Source: Limisphaerales bacterium (GTDB lineage Bacteria > Verrucomicrobiota > Verrucomicrobiia > Limisphaerales > UBA1100). Taken from it: a stretch of DNA of 64,000 nt. Positions 44,417-52,733 of the stretch are shown in pieces. The notes below the pieces were generated by a model. The model was not told where the DNA came from and ran no database searches. It saw only the letters and a program-made list of their open reading frames with translations. Position 1 is the first letter of the stretch. Each line of letters starts with the position of its first letter. The DNA lies in NCBI GenBank assembly GCA_014382585.1, contig JACNJL010000036.1, positions 1-64,000 on the forward strand, given 5' to 3'. The position numbers and the translations under genes are program-made.

Positions 44417-45070
44417 AAACCTGTTCAAAAACAAATCTGCAAGGTTGGTGGGTATCAATTGTTATATGAGGGAACCATCGCTGATGGCAATGCTAAATTT
44501 TTAGATAAAGAAGGCCCGATATCTAAACTAGCAAAAGATTCAATGGTTTATTTAAATGACAAATATGCAAAACAAAAAATGACTTTCAAGCCTTTTGTAA
44601 ATATGGGAAAGCAAGAAGCATTTAACCTTAAATTCAAGGATAAGGGCGGGAAAGAGTGGAAAGCTGGGTCCCTAAAAACGGTCGCATTTTACGTAGGAAT
44701 TGTAGTTCAATTTTCCGGTGAATGCGATTTTTACTCGAGTGAGACATTTTCCACAGCGCATTTAGTTGCAGGAAAACGGGTAAACGAAAAAGTCGTAAAA
44801 AATGAATTGAGAAAAGTCGAAGACGGAGGGATCTGGACTGTGTCAACATTAAGGAATCCGAAAGCAGGATTTACCGGTGCAATGATTGTTGCCGATGCGG
44901 CAACTGTACATTCTGCAATTGGAATAAGTGGGAGTGAGAATGAAATAAAGCACAATATTTATTCGTATAAAACAGGCACGAAAATCCCTGTTGGTTTAAT
45001 CACGCTTTGGCATAAATATACAATTGATGCAAACGGGAAATTTTCTTGGAAATGGGGGAAGAAGAAATGA
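44000..45070 (+). CDS. Constant-leader/variable-tail exported protein, cassette 3
   Basis: A 356-residue protein with the shared leader (residues 1-~139) and a third unrelated tail (~140-356), starting VQKQICKVGGYQLLYEG. The tail contains GIVVQFSGECDFYSSETFS and ends IDANGKFSWKWGKKK, with probable beta structure and a basic C-terminus. No known catalytic motif is seen. The stop overlaps the lipoprotein start by ATGA (45067-45070), implying translational coupling, which would ensure the partner is made with the exported protein. Confidence 0.75.
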   Translation: MKTQKLIPPMMALTAAILIGYAPTTTADEADHPEPGEALLILVPLEPEANDEEIAFYDVDTETGESEWQKYLASTGMEEADLKELELAGYTGTEGEYPKELPENPEGFEYGFEIGETIPNKGNDQDSDFPETGEREVADKPVQKQICKVGGYQLLYEGTIADGNAKFLDKEGPISKLAKDSMVYLNDKYAKQKMTFKPFVNMGKQEAFNLKFKDKGGKEWKAGSLKTVAFYVGIVVQFSGECDFYSSETFSTAHLVAGKRVNEKVVKNELRKVEDGGIWTVSTLRNPKAGFTGAMIVADAATVHSAIGISGSENEIKHNIYSYKTGTKIPVGLITLWHKYTIDANGKFSWKWGKKK

Positions 45071-45708
45071 AGTTTTCATTTTTGCTTTTATTATCGATTG
45101 GTTGCGCTGTGCAGGATAGGGCGGTCTCTAACGGAGCAGTTGGCCACCCATTCTCTCCCGCAATAGCAAATCTTAAAATTGGCATGACTTGGTCTCAAGC
45201 TAATCTCTACTTGCCTGATTTTACATCGGCAAGTTCTACACTTGTTTTAACGAGGCGTGAAGTAATATTCTCCACAGCCGAAGAGAAGTTGATTGTTCAA
45301 TTTGGGCCACACGTTGACGGTGAATCCCCCCTAATAGATTGGCGTGTAATTAGTAATAAATTGGAATCGGAATTAACCTTTCCAAAGGATCCAGTATTCG
45401 AGCCAACGGGTTTGAGGCGGATTCAAACTGACAACGGAGCTGTCCTTTATCAAGGAATTGGTTTTAAGAAATTTAGCCCTGAAATTTCAGATGGATGGGA
45501 CTTTCTTATCGAAATGAGGACGTATTCATTCTGGGAAAATATGAGCGGTTTGCAAGTTGGCGATCTTCATAACTTCGTATACAATCCTAGGAATTATCTA
45601 AAAGTAGCTAAGTGGTTGAAAAAGAAGGACAGGAACGAGAAGGCTGCGGTGGCGTTTTTGAAGGTGAACGTTCCTCGTCTGATGGAAAAAGGGCGAGTTA
45701 TCCGTTGA
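45067..45708 (+). CDS. Small lipoprotein, partner of cassette 3
   Basis: A 213-residue product from ATG 45067, selected because it directly gives a lipoprotein signal (MKFSFLLLLSIGC) and four-base coupling to the upstream gene; an upstream in-frame ATG at 45046 would spoil the signal. The mature protein has an early segment ANLKIGMTWSQANLYLPDF, which resembles the start of a BamE/SmpA-like fold, but that is a weak impression. The final ~40 residues are basic. It is unrelated in sequence to the other cassette lipoproteins. Confidence 0.7.
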   Translation: MKFSFLLLLSIGCAVQDRAVSNGAVGHPFSPAIANLKIGMTWSQANLYLPDFTSASSTLVLTRREVIFSTAEEKLIVQFGPHVDGESPLIDWRVISNKLESELTFPKDPVFEPTGLRRIQTDNGAVLYQGIGFKKFSPEISDGWDFLIEMRTYSFWENMSGLQVGDLHNFVYNPRNYLKVAKWLKKKDRNEKAAVAFLKVNVPRLMEKGRVIR

Positions 45709-45726
45709 GGGTTTTTATGGGAGGTT

Positions 45727-46983
45727 CTATTCCGCAAGAATCGCCGACTCCAGTTCGGGTTCCTCGGCTGGCAGCACTCCGAGGGATTGCGTGGCGTGGG
45801 CGTGTTGGCGGAGGGTGGCGGCGAGGCGATCGAGGGCTTCGTTGGGGATGCCGGCGTAGACGGGGACGTACACGGTGCCGTCCATAAAATCTTCGCAATC
45901 GACTGCCGCGCCGTCTTCGCCTTCCATCGCGCAGAGTTGGGATGAGGATGCGGTGGCGTCAAAGCCTTGGGCGCGCAGGTCGGTTACTAATTCGGTTTTG
46001 TTCTCGGTGAAAACTGGAAAGAGCCACCACGTGTTGTGCGGGTTAGCGTGGCCGGCGCAGCGGAGCGGAGTGGGTAGCTGATGGTTCACTCGCTGGCCGG
46101 CTTGTCGACGGGCGGTGAGGCGGGCACGCGGGCATTGGCGCAGTCGCCGCCGCAAGAGTGCCAGCTGGGGCAGGGCGGGTTGGCGGCGCAGGAGGGGGAT
46201 GAGGTCGCCCATAAATCCGCGCACGGCATTGACCACGAGCAAATCATAATCCACCCCAAACATTTTGCAGGCTTGGGTGAAGGCAGTGTAAATCCAGTTG
46301 AGGCCAAGCGTTTTGAGCGCGGCAAATTTCAGGGCGCGTTTGAAAAAATACGCGCGGCGTTGCGCGGGGTAATCGGCCATCATCGCGCGCATCCGTTCGC
46401 GCACAGCGGCATCGCGCACGCGGGCCATCGCGCCGCCGAGTGCGCTGGCGGTTTTGATGGCGCCGAAGCTGAAGAGGCTGAGATCGCTGCGGGCATCGCC
46501 GCGATAGCCTTCGCATCCATCAAACGCTTGCGCGCAATCTTCCGCCACCAAAATTTCCGGATGTTGGCCGGTGATTTCAAAAACCGGATCCAAATCCATG
46601 CGCGAGCCGAAGAGGTGAGCGACGAGTACTAGTCGCGTGCGCGGGGTGATGGCGTCCTCCAATTCGTCGGCGAGGATTTCCATCGTGGCAAGGTCCACAT
46701 CCACCGGAATCATTTGCAGCCCGTGATGCTCGAGGATGCGCGCCATATCGGGAATGTTGATGCCGCTAACAATGACCTCGCTGCCGCGCGGAAGATTTTG
46801 AGTGGACAGCCAGCAATCGAAGGCGGTGCGAACAGAAAGCGCGGTGACCGCATCGCCATCATCAGACCAAAGCCGCGTGAGCTCCGTCTCAAGGCGTCGT
46901 CGACTCAAGCTCGGCCAAAGGCAGTAGCCCAAGGCCGCAGCCAAGTCGCGGTAACCGATGTCGATCTGTTTGCGGGCAAACAT
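45727..46983 (-). CDS. DegT/DnrJ/EryC1/StrS-family PLP aminotransferase-like protein
   Basis: A 418-residue protein. The PLP Schiff-base lysine is probably Lys177 in FSFGAIKTASALGG, preceded by VAEDCAQAFDG, whose Asp contacts the PLP ring nitrogen. These motifs mark the sugar aminotransferase family that makes amino sugars for lipopolysaccharide, capsule or glycans. The middle region (about 275-310, RRRLRQCPRARLTARRQAGQ) is unusually Arg-rich. It marks the right boundary of the AT-rich island; GC-rich composition resumes here. The substrate is unknown. Confidence 0.83.
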   Translation of the reverse strand: MFARKQIDIGYRDLAAALGYCLWPSLSRRRLETELTRLWSDDGDAVTALSVRTAFDCWLSTQNLPRGSEVIVSGINIPDMARILEHHGLQMIPVDVDLATMEILADELEDAITPRTRLVLVAHLFGSRMDLDPVFEITGQHPEILVAEDCAQAFDGCEGYRGDARSDLSLFSFGAIKTASALGGAMARVRDAAVRERMRAMMADYPAQRRAYFFKRALKFAALKTLGLNWIYTAFTQACKMFGVDYDLLVVNAVRGFMGDLIPLLRRQPALPQLALLRRRLRQCPRARLTARRQAGQRVNHQLPTPLRCAGHANPHNTWWLFPVFTENKTELVTDLRAQGFDATASSSQLCAMEGEDGAAVDCEDFMDGTVYVPVYAGIPNEALDRLAATLRQHAHATQSLGVLPAEEPELESAILAE

Positions 46984-47052
46984 TAAAAACCTGCCGGCCA
47001 GCGCGGAGCCGTTGTGGATAAGTAGCAGAACAACTGTCGGAAAGCCATCTTT

Positions 47053-47442
47053 TTATGGATAGTTTAGGGGAGTGGTTTTTTTACTCTCACCAATCGCTCG
47101 GCCCCAACTTCCACCGCGTAATTCAAATGGCAACGTGACGGTTGCGGCAGCCCAATCCGCAAGATGAGTAATTGGCTTTGAGATATCGCGGCGTGTTTGG
47201 CGGGCGGTCTTGCGGTTTTCGTAGCGTTGCGCCTCTTTTGTCACGGCCGCTTTGCCTTCGGTGGATAATCGATAAATCACCCGGCCATTTTCACGCGTCT
47301 CAATATAGTGCGACCGTTTGAAAGAGGTGGTTTGGCGCTCCACCCGTTTGCCGACAAATGTTTCTTCCGAAATGATGGTGCAACCCGTGCCGCCCAACAG
47401 GATGAGGCTGGTGGCGGATAGGATGATCAGCTTTGCTTTCAT
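47053..47442 (-). CDS. Small hypothetical lipoprotein
   Basis: A 129-residue protein with a signal peptide and lipobox GGTGC (Cys21). The mature part is basic with a predicted helix (AAVTKEAQRYENRKTARQTR) and no known domain. It is monocistronic, between the aminotransferase and the composite repeat upstream of the SDR gene. Function unknown. Confidence 0.65.
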   Translation of the reverse strand: MKAKLIILSATSLILLGGTGCTIISEETFVGKRVERQTTSFKRSHYIETRENGRVIYRLSTEGKAAVTKEAQRYENRKTARQTRRDISKPITHLADWAAATVTLPFELRGGSWGRAIGESKKTTPLNYP

Positions 47443-47531
47443 GCCCTCAAGGTAGCCCCGAATGGCGATTGGGCGTTAATTGATAAAACCAATGCAACTA
47501 TCGATTGAATCAATGGCGCGTTTGATGATTC

Positions 47532-47665
47532 ACCACAGAGGCACAGAGGGCACTGAGAATGAATGGTAGGGCGGTTTCTCCGAAACCGCCGCGGCGCGCT
47601 CGGAGAGCACGCCCTACCTCGCTGTGATAAAAAAGAATTGGGACGAGGCGGAACTCGTCCCTCCC
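47532..47665. repeat. Composite intergenic repeat, third copy
   Basis: The left arm (ACCACAGAGGCACAGAGGGC from 47532), nested GGTAGGGCG...CGCCCTACC element, degenerate right arm (CTCGCTGTGATAAAA) and third hairpin (GGGACGAG/CTCGTCCC at about 47640-47665) occur in the same order as at 36248-36402. It ends three bases from the SDR stop. Confidence 0.88.
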
Positions 47666-47668
47666 GCG

Positions 47669-48394
47669 CTACACAAACAATTGCGATGCGGGCTTGATGG
47701 TGAGTTCCGGCACGTGGGCGCGGGCGGGGAGCTTGGCGACGGCGAGGACCATTTGGGCGACGTCGGTGGCTTTCAAAATCGTGGCGCGATGCTCGGCGTT
47801 GGGTGGCACGGGGCGGTCATCGAGGATGGGCGTATCCACTTCGCCGGGACAAATGGTGGTGATGCGGATGTTGTTTTCCAGTTCATCGCCCGAGGCGGAT
47901 GTGCCCAGCGCGTTCATGGCGAATTTGCTGGCGTTGTAACCCACGCCGCCGAGGTGACTCGCGCGCAAGCCGGCGATGGACGAGATATTGATGATTAATC
48001 CCGCCTTGTGCGGTCGCATCAGCGGTAGGCCGAAGTGCATGCAGTTGAACGCGCCGGTGGCATTGATGCGGATGAGCTTGTCCCAGTCTCCCGGTGACAG
48101 CTCGCTCATCGAGCGCTTGGGGACATTGACGCCGGCGCTGTTTACCAGCAAATGCAGCCGATCAAATTTGCCCGCGAACCATTCAAATAACTCGCGCACA
48201 CTTTCGCGGTCGCCCACGTCGGCGGTGTGCGTCAACATTTTGGTGTCCGACTGTGCCGCCACGGCCTCGAGGTTTTCGAGCCGCCGACCGGCGATCACCA
48301 CGTTCATTCCTTCCGCGGCCAGGGCTAACGCAATCGCCTCGCCCATCCCTGAGCCGCCGCCCAGAACCAGTGCATTTTGTTCTGCCAAACTCAT
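47669..48394 (-). CDS. Short-chain dehydrogenase/reductase
   Basis: A 241-residue classical SDR. It has an N-terminal GGGSGMGEA cofactor loop, NSAGVN after beta-4, INISS with the catalytic Ser near 138, and YNASK with Tyr153 and Lys157. It reduces or oxidises an unknown alcohol, ketone or sugar using NAD(P)(H). An Arg pair after beta-2 (AGRRLEN) suggests NADP preference. It is divergent from the NHL-repeat gene. A sugar-acid reductase role would fit the uronate genes nearby but is not shown. Confidence 0.9.
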   Translation of the reverse strand: MSLAEQNALVLGGGSGMGEAIALALAAEGMNVVIAGRRLENLEAVAAQSDTKMLTHTADVGDRESVRELFEWFAGKFDRLHLLVNSAGVNVPKRSMSELSPGDWDKLIRINATGAFNCMHFGLPLMRPHKAGLIINISSIAGLRASHLGGVGYNASKFAMNALGTSASGDELENNIRITTICPGEVDTPILDDRPVPPNAEHRATILKATDVAQMVLAVAKLPARAHVPELTIKPASQLFV

Positions 48395-48460
48395 GCGCCA
48401 GACGATACCGGTTCAAGCGCGCATTGCCAAGCCCGCCTGCACCTGTGACAATCCGCGCAC

Positions 48461-49492
48461 ATGAAAACCATCCTTTCACTTTTGGTCGTACACCTCATCG
48501 CGCTGGCTGCCGATGGCGTTGAACCCAAGGTTACCCTGATTTATGGCAGTTGGTATCCCGGTGAGGGCAGGCCGATGACCACCCAGCCGAATCCATTGAA
48601 GCAACCTTTCGGTGTTGATTTTGATGCCGAGGGAAATATGTGGATTGTGGAACTCGGTGGCGGGCGCGTGCATCGATTGTCTCCCGGCAATCTCTTCACA
48701 ACCATCGGCGGCGACGGCAGCAAAAGTTATACGGGCGATGGTGGGCCCGCGAAAAGAGCCACCTTCAACGGCATGCACAACGTTGCCGTGATGCCGAAAG
48801 GTGATGTGCTTATCGCTGATTCGTGGAATTTTTGCGTGCGCAAGATTGCTGCCGAGACCGGCCGCATTAGCACTGTGATCGGTACGGGCAAAAAAGGCTT
48901 CAGTGGCGATGGCGGTCCGAGCGGCAAAGCGACGTTCACCAACGTGATGTGCATCACCACGAACGCCACGCACGATAAGATTTATATCGCGGACATCGGC
49001 AACAAGCGCGTCCGCGTGGCGGATTTGAAAACCGGCAAAGTCAGCACCCTTGCCGGCAACGGCAAGAAGGGTGTGCCCAAGGATGGGGTGGAGGCTGCGA
49101 AAGCACCGCTGTTTGATCCCCGTGCTGTTGCGCCAGACTCCAAGGGGAATGTTTACATCCTTGAACGCTCCGGCCATGCCTTACGCGTGGTGCGATCGAA
49201 TGGGAAAATTTACACCGTTGTGGGTACGGGCAAAAAGGGTAGGAAGGATGGATCAGGCAAACAAGCCACGCTGGGTGCTCCCAAGCATATTTGTGTGGAT
49301 GATAAGGACAATGTCTATATTGCGGATGAGGCGAATGATCTCATTCGGAAATTTGATCCCAAGACCGGACAAGTCTCAACAGTTTTGGGTCATGGGAAAG
49401 TGAAGCTCGATTACCCACACGGGGTGACTTGGGAAAAGGGAAGGCTTTACGTTGTCGACACCGGTCACAACCGCATCTTGCGGATTGATTAA
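48461..49492 (+). CDS. Exported NHL-repeat beta-propeller protein
   Basis: A 343-residue protein with signal peptide (LSLLVVHLIALAADG). Five or six NHL-type blades are readable, including QPFGVDFDAEGNMWIVE, GMHNVAVMPKGDVLIADS, DPRAVAPDSKGNVYILE and APKHICVDDKDNVYIADE, with recurring STVIGTGKKG linkers. It is probably a ligand-binding or scaffolding propeller outside the cytoplasm. Such genes are common next to sulfatases and PSD1 genes in PVC bacteria. The stop overlaps the convergent uxaC stop by four bases. Confidence 0.85.
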   Translation: MKTILSLLVVHLIALAADGVEPKVTLIYGSWYPGEGRPMTTQPNPLKQPFGVDFDAEGNMWIVELGGGRVHRLSPGNLFTTIGGDGSKSYTGDGGPAKRATFNGMHNVAVMPKGDVLIADSWNFCVRKIAAETGRISTVIGTGKKGFSGDGGPSGKATFTNVMCITTNATHDKIYIADIGNKRVRVADLKTGKVSTLAGNGKKGVPKDGVEAAKAPLFDPRAVAPDSKGNVYILERSGHALRVVRSNGKIYTVVGTGKKGRKDGSGKQATLGAPKHICVDDKDNVYIADEANDLIRKFDPKTGQVSTVLGHGKVKLDYPHGVTWEKGRLYVVDTGHNRILRID

Positions 49493-50895
49493 TCCGCCAC
49501 ATTCAGGGCCAGATACTCCTTCGCATTCTGGTAGCTGATGCGTTTCACCATGTTGCCCACGAGGTCGTAATCATCGGGCAGCTGGCCGTTGTGCATGAAT
49601 TTACCAATGAGGCTGCAGAGGGTGCGGCGGAAGTATTCGTGGCGCGGGAAGCTCAGAAAGGATCGGGAGTCGGTGAGCATCCCGATGAAGCGAGAGAGCA
49701 GGCCGGTGTTGGCCAGCGCTTTCATTTGCCATTCCATTCCCTCTTGCTGATCGGCGTGCCACCAGCCGCTGCCAAACTGCATTTTGCCGGCGATGCCGCC
49801 CTGAAAATTTCCGATCATCGTGGCGAAGGTTAGATTGTCCATCGGATTGTTGTTGTACAAAATCGTTTTGGGCAACGTGTTGTTCTGGTCAAGGCGATCG
49901 AGAAACGCGGAGAGCGGCGCGGCTTGTTGCCAGTCGCCGATGGAATCGCAGCCGATGTCGGGGCCGATGGCCTGGAACAGGCGCGTGTTGTTATTACGCA
50001 GCGGGCCGATGTGCAATTGCATCGCCCAGCCTTTGGCGGCATAAAATTTGCCGAGATGCTCCATCACGTGCGCGCCGAATTGTTCCTGTTCCTCCGGCGT
50101 GGCGGCGGTGCCGGCACGAGTCTGGTCGAAGATTGCCGCGGCCTTTGTGCCGCTGGGAAAATTGGCGTAGGCATAGGGGAAACTATGGTCGCTAAGTCGC
50201 GAGCCGATGGCGTGAAAATCTTCCACGCGTTTTTCCAGCGCGGCGAGGAATCCGGCCAGCGTGCTGGTATCGCCATCAGCGGCACCGGCAAGCTTGTCGG
50301 CCCACGCATTAAAGCGTTCCGGCTGGTCAACGTTCCATGCTTTATCGGGGCGGAATGTTGGGTAAACTTGGGTGTTGATTCCAAGCGCGGCGATGGCCTT
50401 GTGTTGGTTGAGGCTTTCGGTGGGGTCGTCAGTGGTGCATAGCGCGCGCACATCAAACTGCTTTAAAATCCCGTGCACGGACAATTCCGGCTGGGCGAGT
50501 TTTGCGTTGGCGGTTTCCCAGATTTCCTCTGCCGTCTCTTCGTTTAACAAAGTATCGATGCCGAAATGCCGGCTCAGCTCCAGATGTGTCCAGTGATAAA
50601 GCGGGTTGCCCAGCGTATGCGGAACCGTGCGCGACCACGCGAGAAATTTTTCCTTGGCTGATGCATCGCCGGTGATAACTTCCTCTGCTTCACCATTGGC
50701 GCGCATGGCCCGCCATTTATAGTGATCGCCTTCGAGCCACACCTCGCCGAGATTGGCGAACTGCCGGTTGTCGGCTATCTCCGCCGGCGGCAGGTGGTTA
50801 TGATAATCCAGAATCGGCTCGCCCGCCGCGTACTCGTGGTACAACCGGCGCGCCGCCTCATTGCCCAACAAAAAATCGTCGTGAATAAATGCCAT
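49489..50895 (-). CDS. uxaC: Glucuronate/galacturonate isomerase
   Basis: A 468-residue cytoplasmic enzyme matching UxaC: N-terminal AFIHDDFLLGNEAARRLYHE, metal-binding DYHNHLPP near residue 30, TTDDPTESL, QLHIGPLRNNN and the C-terminal DSRSFLSFPRHEYFRR. It converts D-glucuronate to D-fructuronate and D-galacturonate to D-tagaturonate, the first step of hexuronate catabolism. It is divergent from the IlvD/Edd-family gene with 95 bases between starts, so the pair may share regulation. No operator could be identified. Confidence 0.95.
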   Translation of the reverse strand: MAFIHDDFLLGNEAARRLYHEYAAGEPILDYHNHLPPAEIADNRQFANLGEVWLEGDHYKWRAMRANGEAEEVITGDASAKEKFLAWSRTVPHTLGNPLYHWTHLELSRHFGIDTLLNEETAEEIWETANAKLAQPELSVHGILKQFDVRALCTTDDPTESLNQHKAIAALGINTQVYPTFRPDKAWNVDQPERFNAWADKLAGAADGDTSTLAGFLAALEKRVEDFHAIGSRLSDHSFPYAYANFPSGTKAAAIFDQTRAGTAATPEEQEQFGAHVMEHLGKFYAAKGWAMQLHIGPLRNNNTRLFQAIGPDIGCDSIGDWQQAAPLSAFLDRLDQNNTLPKTILYNNNPMDNLTFATMIGNFQGGIAGKMQFGSGWWHADQQEGMEWQMKALANTGLLSRFIGMLTDSRSFLSFPRHEYFRRTLCSLIGKFMHNGQLPDDYDLVGNMVKRISYQNAKEYLALNVAD

Positions 50896-50990
50896 GCGAG
50901 CCGGTCGTTTAAAAGAAACAGGCTGGATTTGCGAGGAAAAAGGCCATCGCCTCGGGGAGGGTTATCCGTTACAAACCCGCATCTACTTGC

Positions 50991-52733
50991 ATGAGTGACG
51001 AATCTTTAACACAAAAAAATCCGGATAATCTCCGCAGTGCACGGTGGTTTGCGCCGGATAATTTACGGGCGTTTGGGCATCGGTCGCGGGTGAAGGGGAT
51101 GGGGGTTGCGGATGAGGATTTTCGAGGCAAGCCGGTTGTTGGCATCCTCAATACTTGGAGCGACCTCAACACGTGCCATTCGCATTTGCGCGAGCGTGCC
51201 GAGAAAGTGAAGCAGGGAGTGTGGCAGGCGGGCGGGTTCCCGGTGGAGGTGCCGGTGATGTCGCTCAGCGAAACGTTGATGAAGCCCACCACGATGCTTT
51301 ACCGCAACCTGCTCTCGATGGAAACCGAGGAGGTGCTGCGCTGCCACCCCATCGATGCAGCGGTGCTGATGGGCGGTTGCGACAAGACGACACCGGCTCT
51401 GCTAATGGGTGCTATTTCGGCGAACGTCCCTGCATTATTTCTTCCGGCGGGGCCGATGTTGACGGCGCGTTGGGGCAAGGAAACACTCGGAAGCGGGAGC
51501 TCGGTCTGGGATTTTTGGGCGGAACGGTGCGCAGGCAATTTTTGTGATGAAGAATGGACGAAGTTCGAAAACGCCATCGGCCGCTCGCCCGGCCATTGCA
51601 TGACGATGGGCACGGCGTCGACGATGGGGGCCATCGCCGAAAGTCTGGGCTTCACGCTGCCGGGCGCTTCGAGCATTCCGGCGGTGGTCAGCGAACATCA
51701 TCGGATGTCCACCGCCTGTGGCCGGCGCGCGGTGGAAATGGCGTGGGAAGATTTGAAGCCATCGGACGTGCTCACGCGCGAGTCCTTCGAGAATGCCATC
51801 ACGGTGGACATGGCCATCGGTGGCTCCACCAACGCTATCGTGCATCTCATCGCGATGGCGGGTCGTGCGGGCATTGATATTTCGTTGGAAGATTTTGACC
51901 GCCTCTCGCGCACCACGCCCGTACTCGCCAACATTCGCCCCAACGGCGAGCAGTATTTGATGGAGGATTTTTATAACGCCGGTGGGCTGCGCGCATTGAT
52001 GGCGCAGCTCGGCGATCAACTCCACGGCGATTGTGTAACGGTCAACGGCGACACGCTCGCCGCGAACATCGCCGACGCGGAGTTGATTGATGATGACGTC
52101 ATCCGCACGCCGGACAATCCCGTCGCCGTCGAGGGCAGCACCTTTGTGTTGCGTGGCAATCTTGCCCCGCACGGTTGCGTAGTGAAACCCGCCGCCGCCG
52201 TCGAATCACTCTTCACCCATTGTGGCCCCGCGCTGGTGTTTGATAATTATCCCGACCTCAAGGCACGCCTCAACGACCCCGACCTCGACGTCACCAAAGA
52301 CACCGTGCTCGTGCTGCGCAGCGCCGGTCCCGAAGGCGCGCCCGGTTTTCCCGAATGGGGAATGCTGCCCATTCCTGACAAGTTGCTGAAGGAAGGCGTG
52401 CGCGACATGGTGCGTCTTTCCGACTCCCGAATGAGCGGCACCAGCTACGGTATGTGCGTGCTGCATCTTTCGCCCGAAAGTCACGTGGGCGGCCCCTTGG
52501 CGTTCGTACAAACCGGCGACGAAATCGAGCTCGACGTCCCCAACCGAACAATCCATCTGCACGTGGATGATGCCGAACTCGAAACCCGACGCACCGCATG
52601 GAAAAAACCTGAGCCCAAATACGCCCGCGGCTACGGCCAGCTTTACATCAACCACGTTACCCAGGCGCACGAAGGCTGCGATTTTGATTTTTTGCAACAC
52701 GGCCCGGCAACACCCGAGCCACCGATTTTTTGA
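50991..52733 (+). CDS. IlvD/Edd-family sugar-acid dehydratase
   Basis: A 580-residue Fe-S dehydratase. Conserved motifs include ILNTWSDLNTCHSHL near residue 55, MGGCDKTTPA (cluster Cys), MTMGTASTMG with a further Cys upstream, AIGGSTNAIVH and SDSRMSGTSYG. The N-terminus (SARWFAPDNLRAFGHRSR) is of the pentonate/hexonate dehydratase subgroup rather than biosynthetic IlvD. The expected reaction is conversion of an aldonate such as arabinonate, xylonate or gluconate to its 2-keto-3-deoxy product. It overlaps the DapA-family gene by TGATG, so the product is probably passed to that enzyme. Confidence 0.88.
   Translation: MSDESLTQKNPDNLRSARWFAPDNLRAFGHRSRVKGMGVADEDFRGKPVVGILNTWSDLNTCHSHLRERAEKVKQGVWQAGGFPVEVPVMSLSETLMKPTTMLYRNLLSMETEEVLRCHPIDAAVLMGGCDKTTPALLMGAISANVPALFLPAGPMLTARWGKETLGSGSSVWDFWAERCAGNFCDEEWTKFENAIGRSPGHCMTMGTASTMGAIAESLGFTLPGASSIPAVVSEHHRMSTACGRRAVEMAWEDLKPSDVLTRESFENAITVDMAIGGSTNAIVHLIAMAGRAGIDISLEDFDRLSRTTPVLANIRPNGEQYLMEDFYNAGGLRALMAQLGDQLHGDCVTVNGDTLAANIADAELIDDDVIRTPDNPVAVEGSTFVLRGNLAPHGCVVKPAAAVESLFTHCGPALVFDNYPDLKARLNDPDLDVTKDTVLVLRSAGPEGAPGFPEWGMLPIPDKLLKEGVRDMVRLSDSRMSGTSYGMCVLHLSPESHVGGPLAFVQTGDEIELDVPNRTIHLHVDDAELETRRTAWKKPEPKYARGYGQLYINHVTQAHEGCDFDFLQHGPATPEPPIF

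Noticed and set aside
40193-45708. Known polymorphic toxin systems (Rhs, CDI, T6SS effectors)
   Set aside because: No YD repeats, PAAR, VgrG, haemagglutinin repeats or VENN-type motifs are seen. Only the general constant-plus-variable layout fits.
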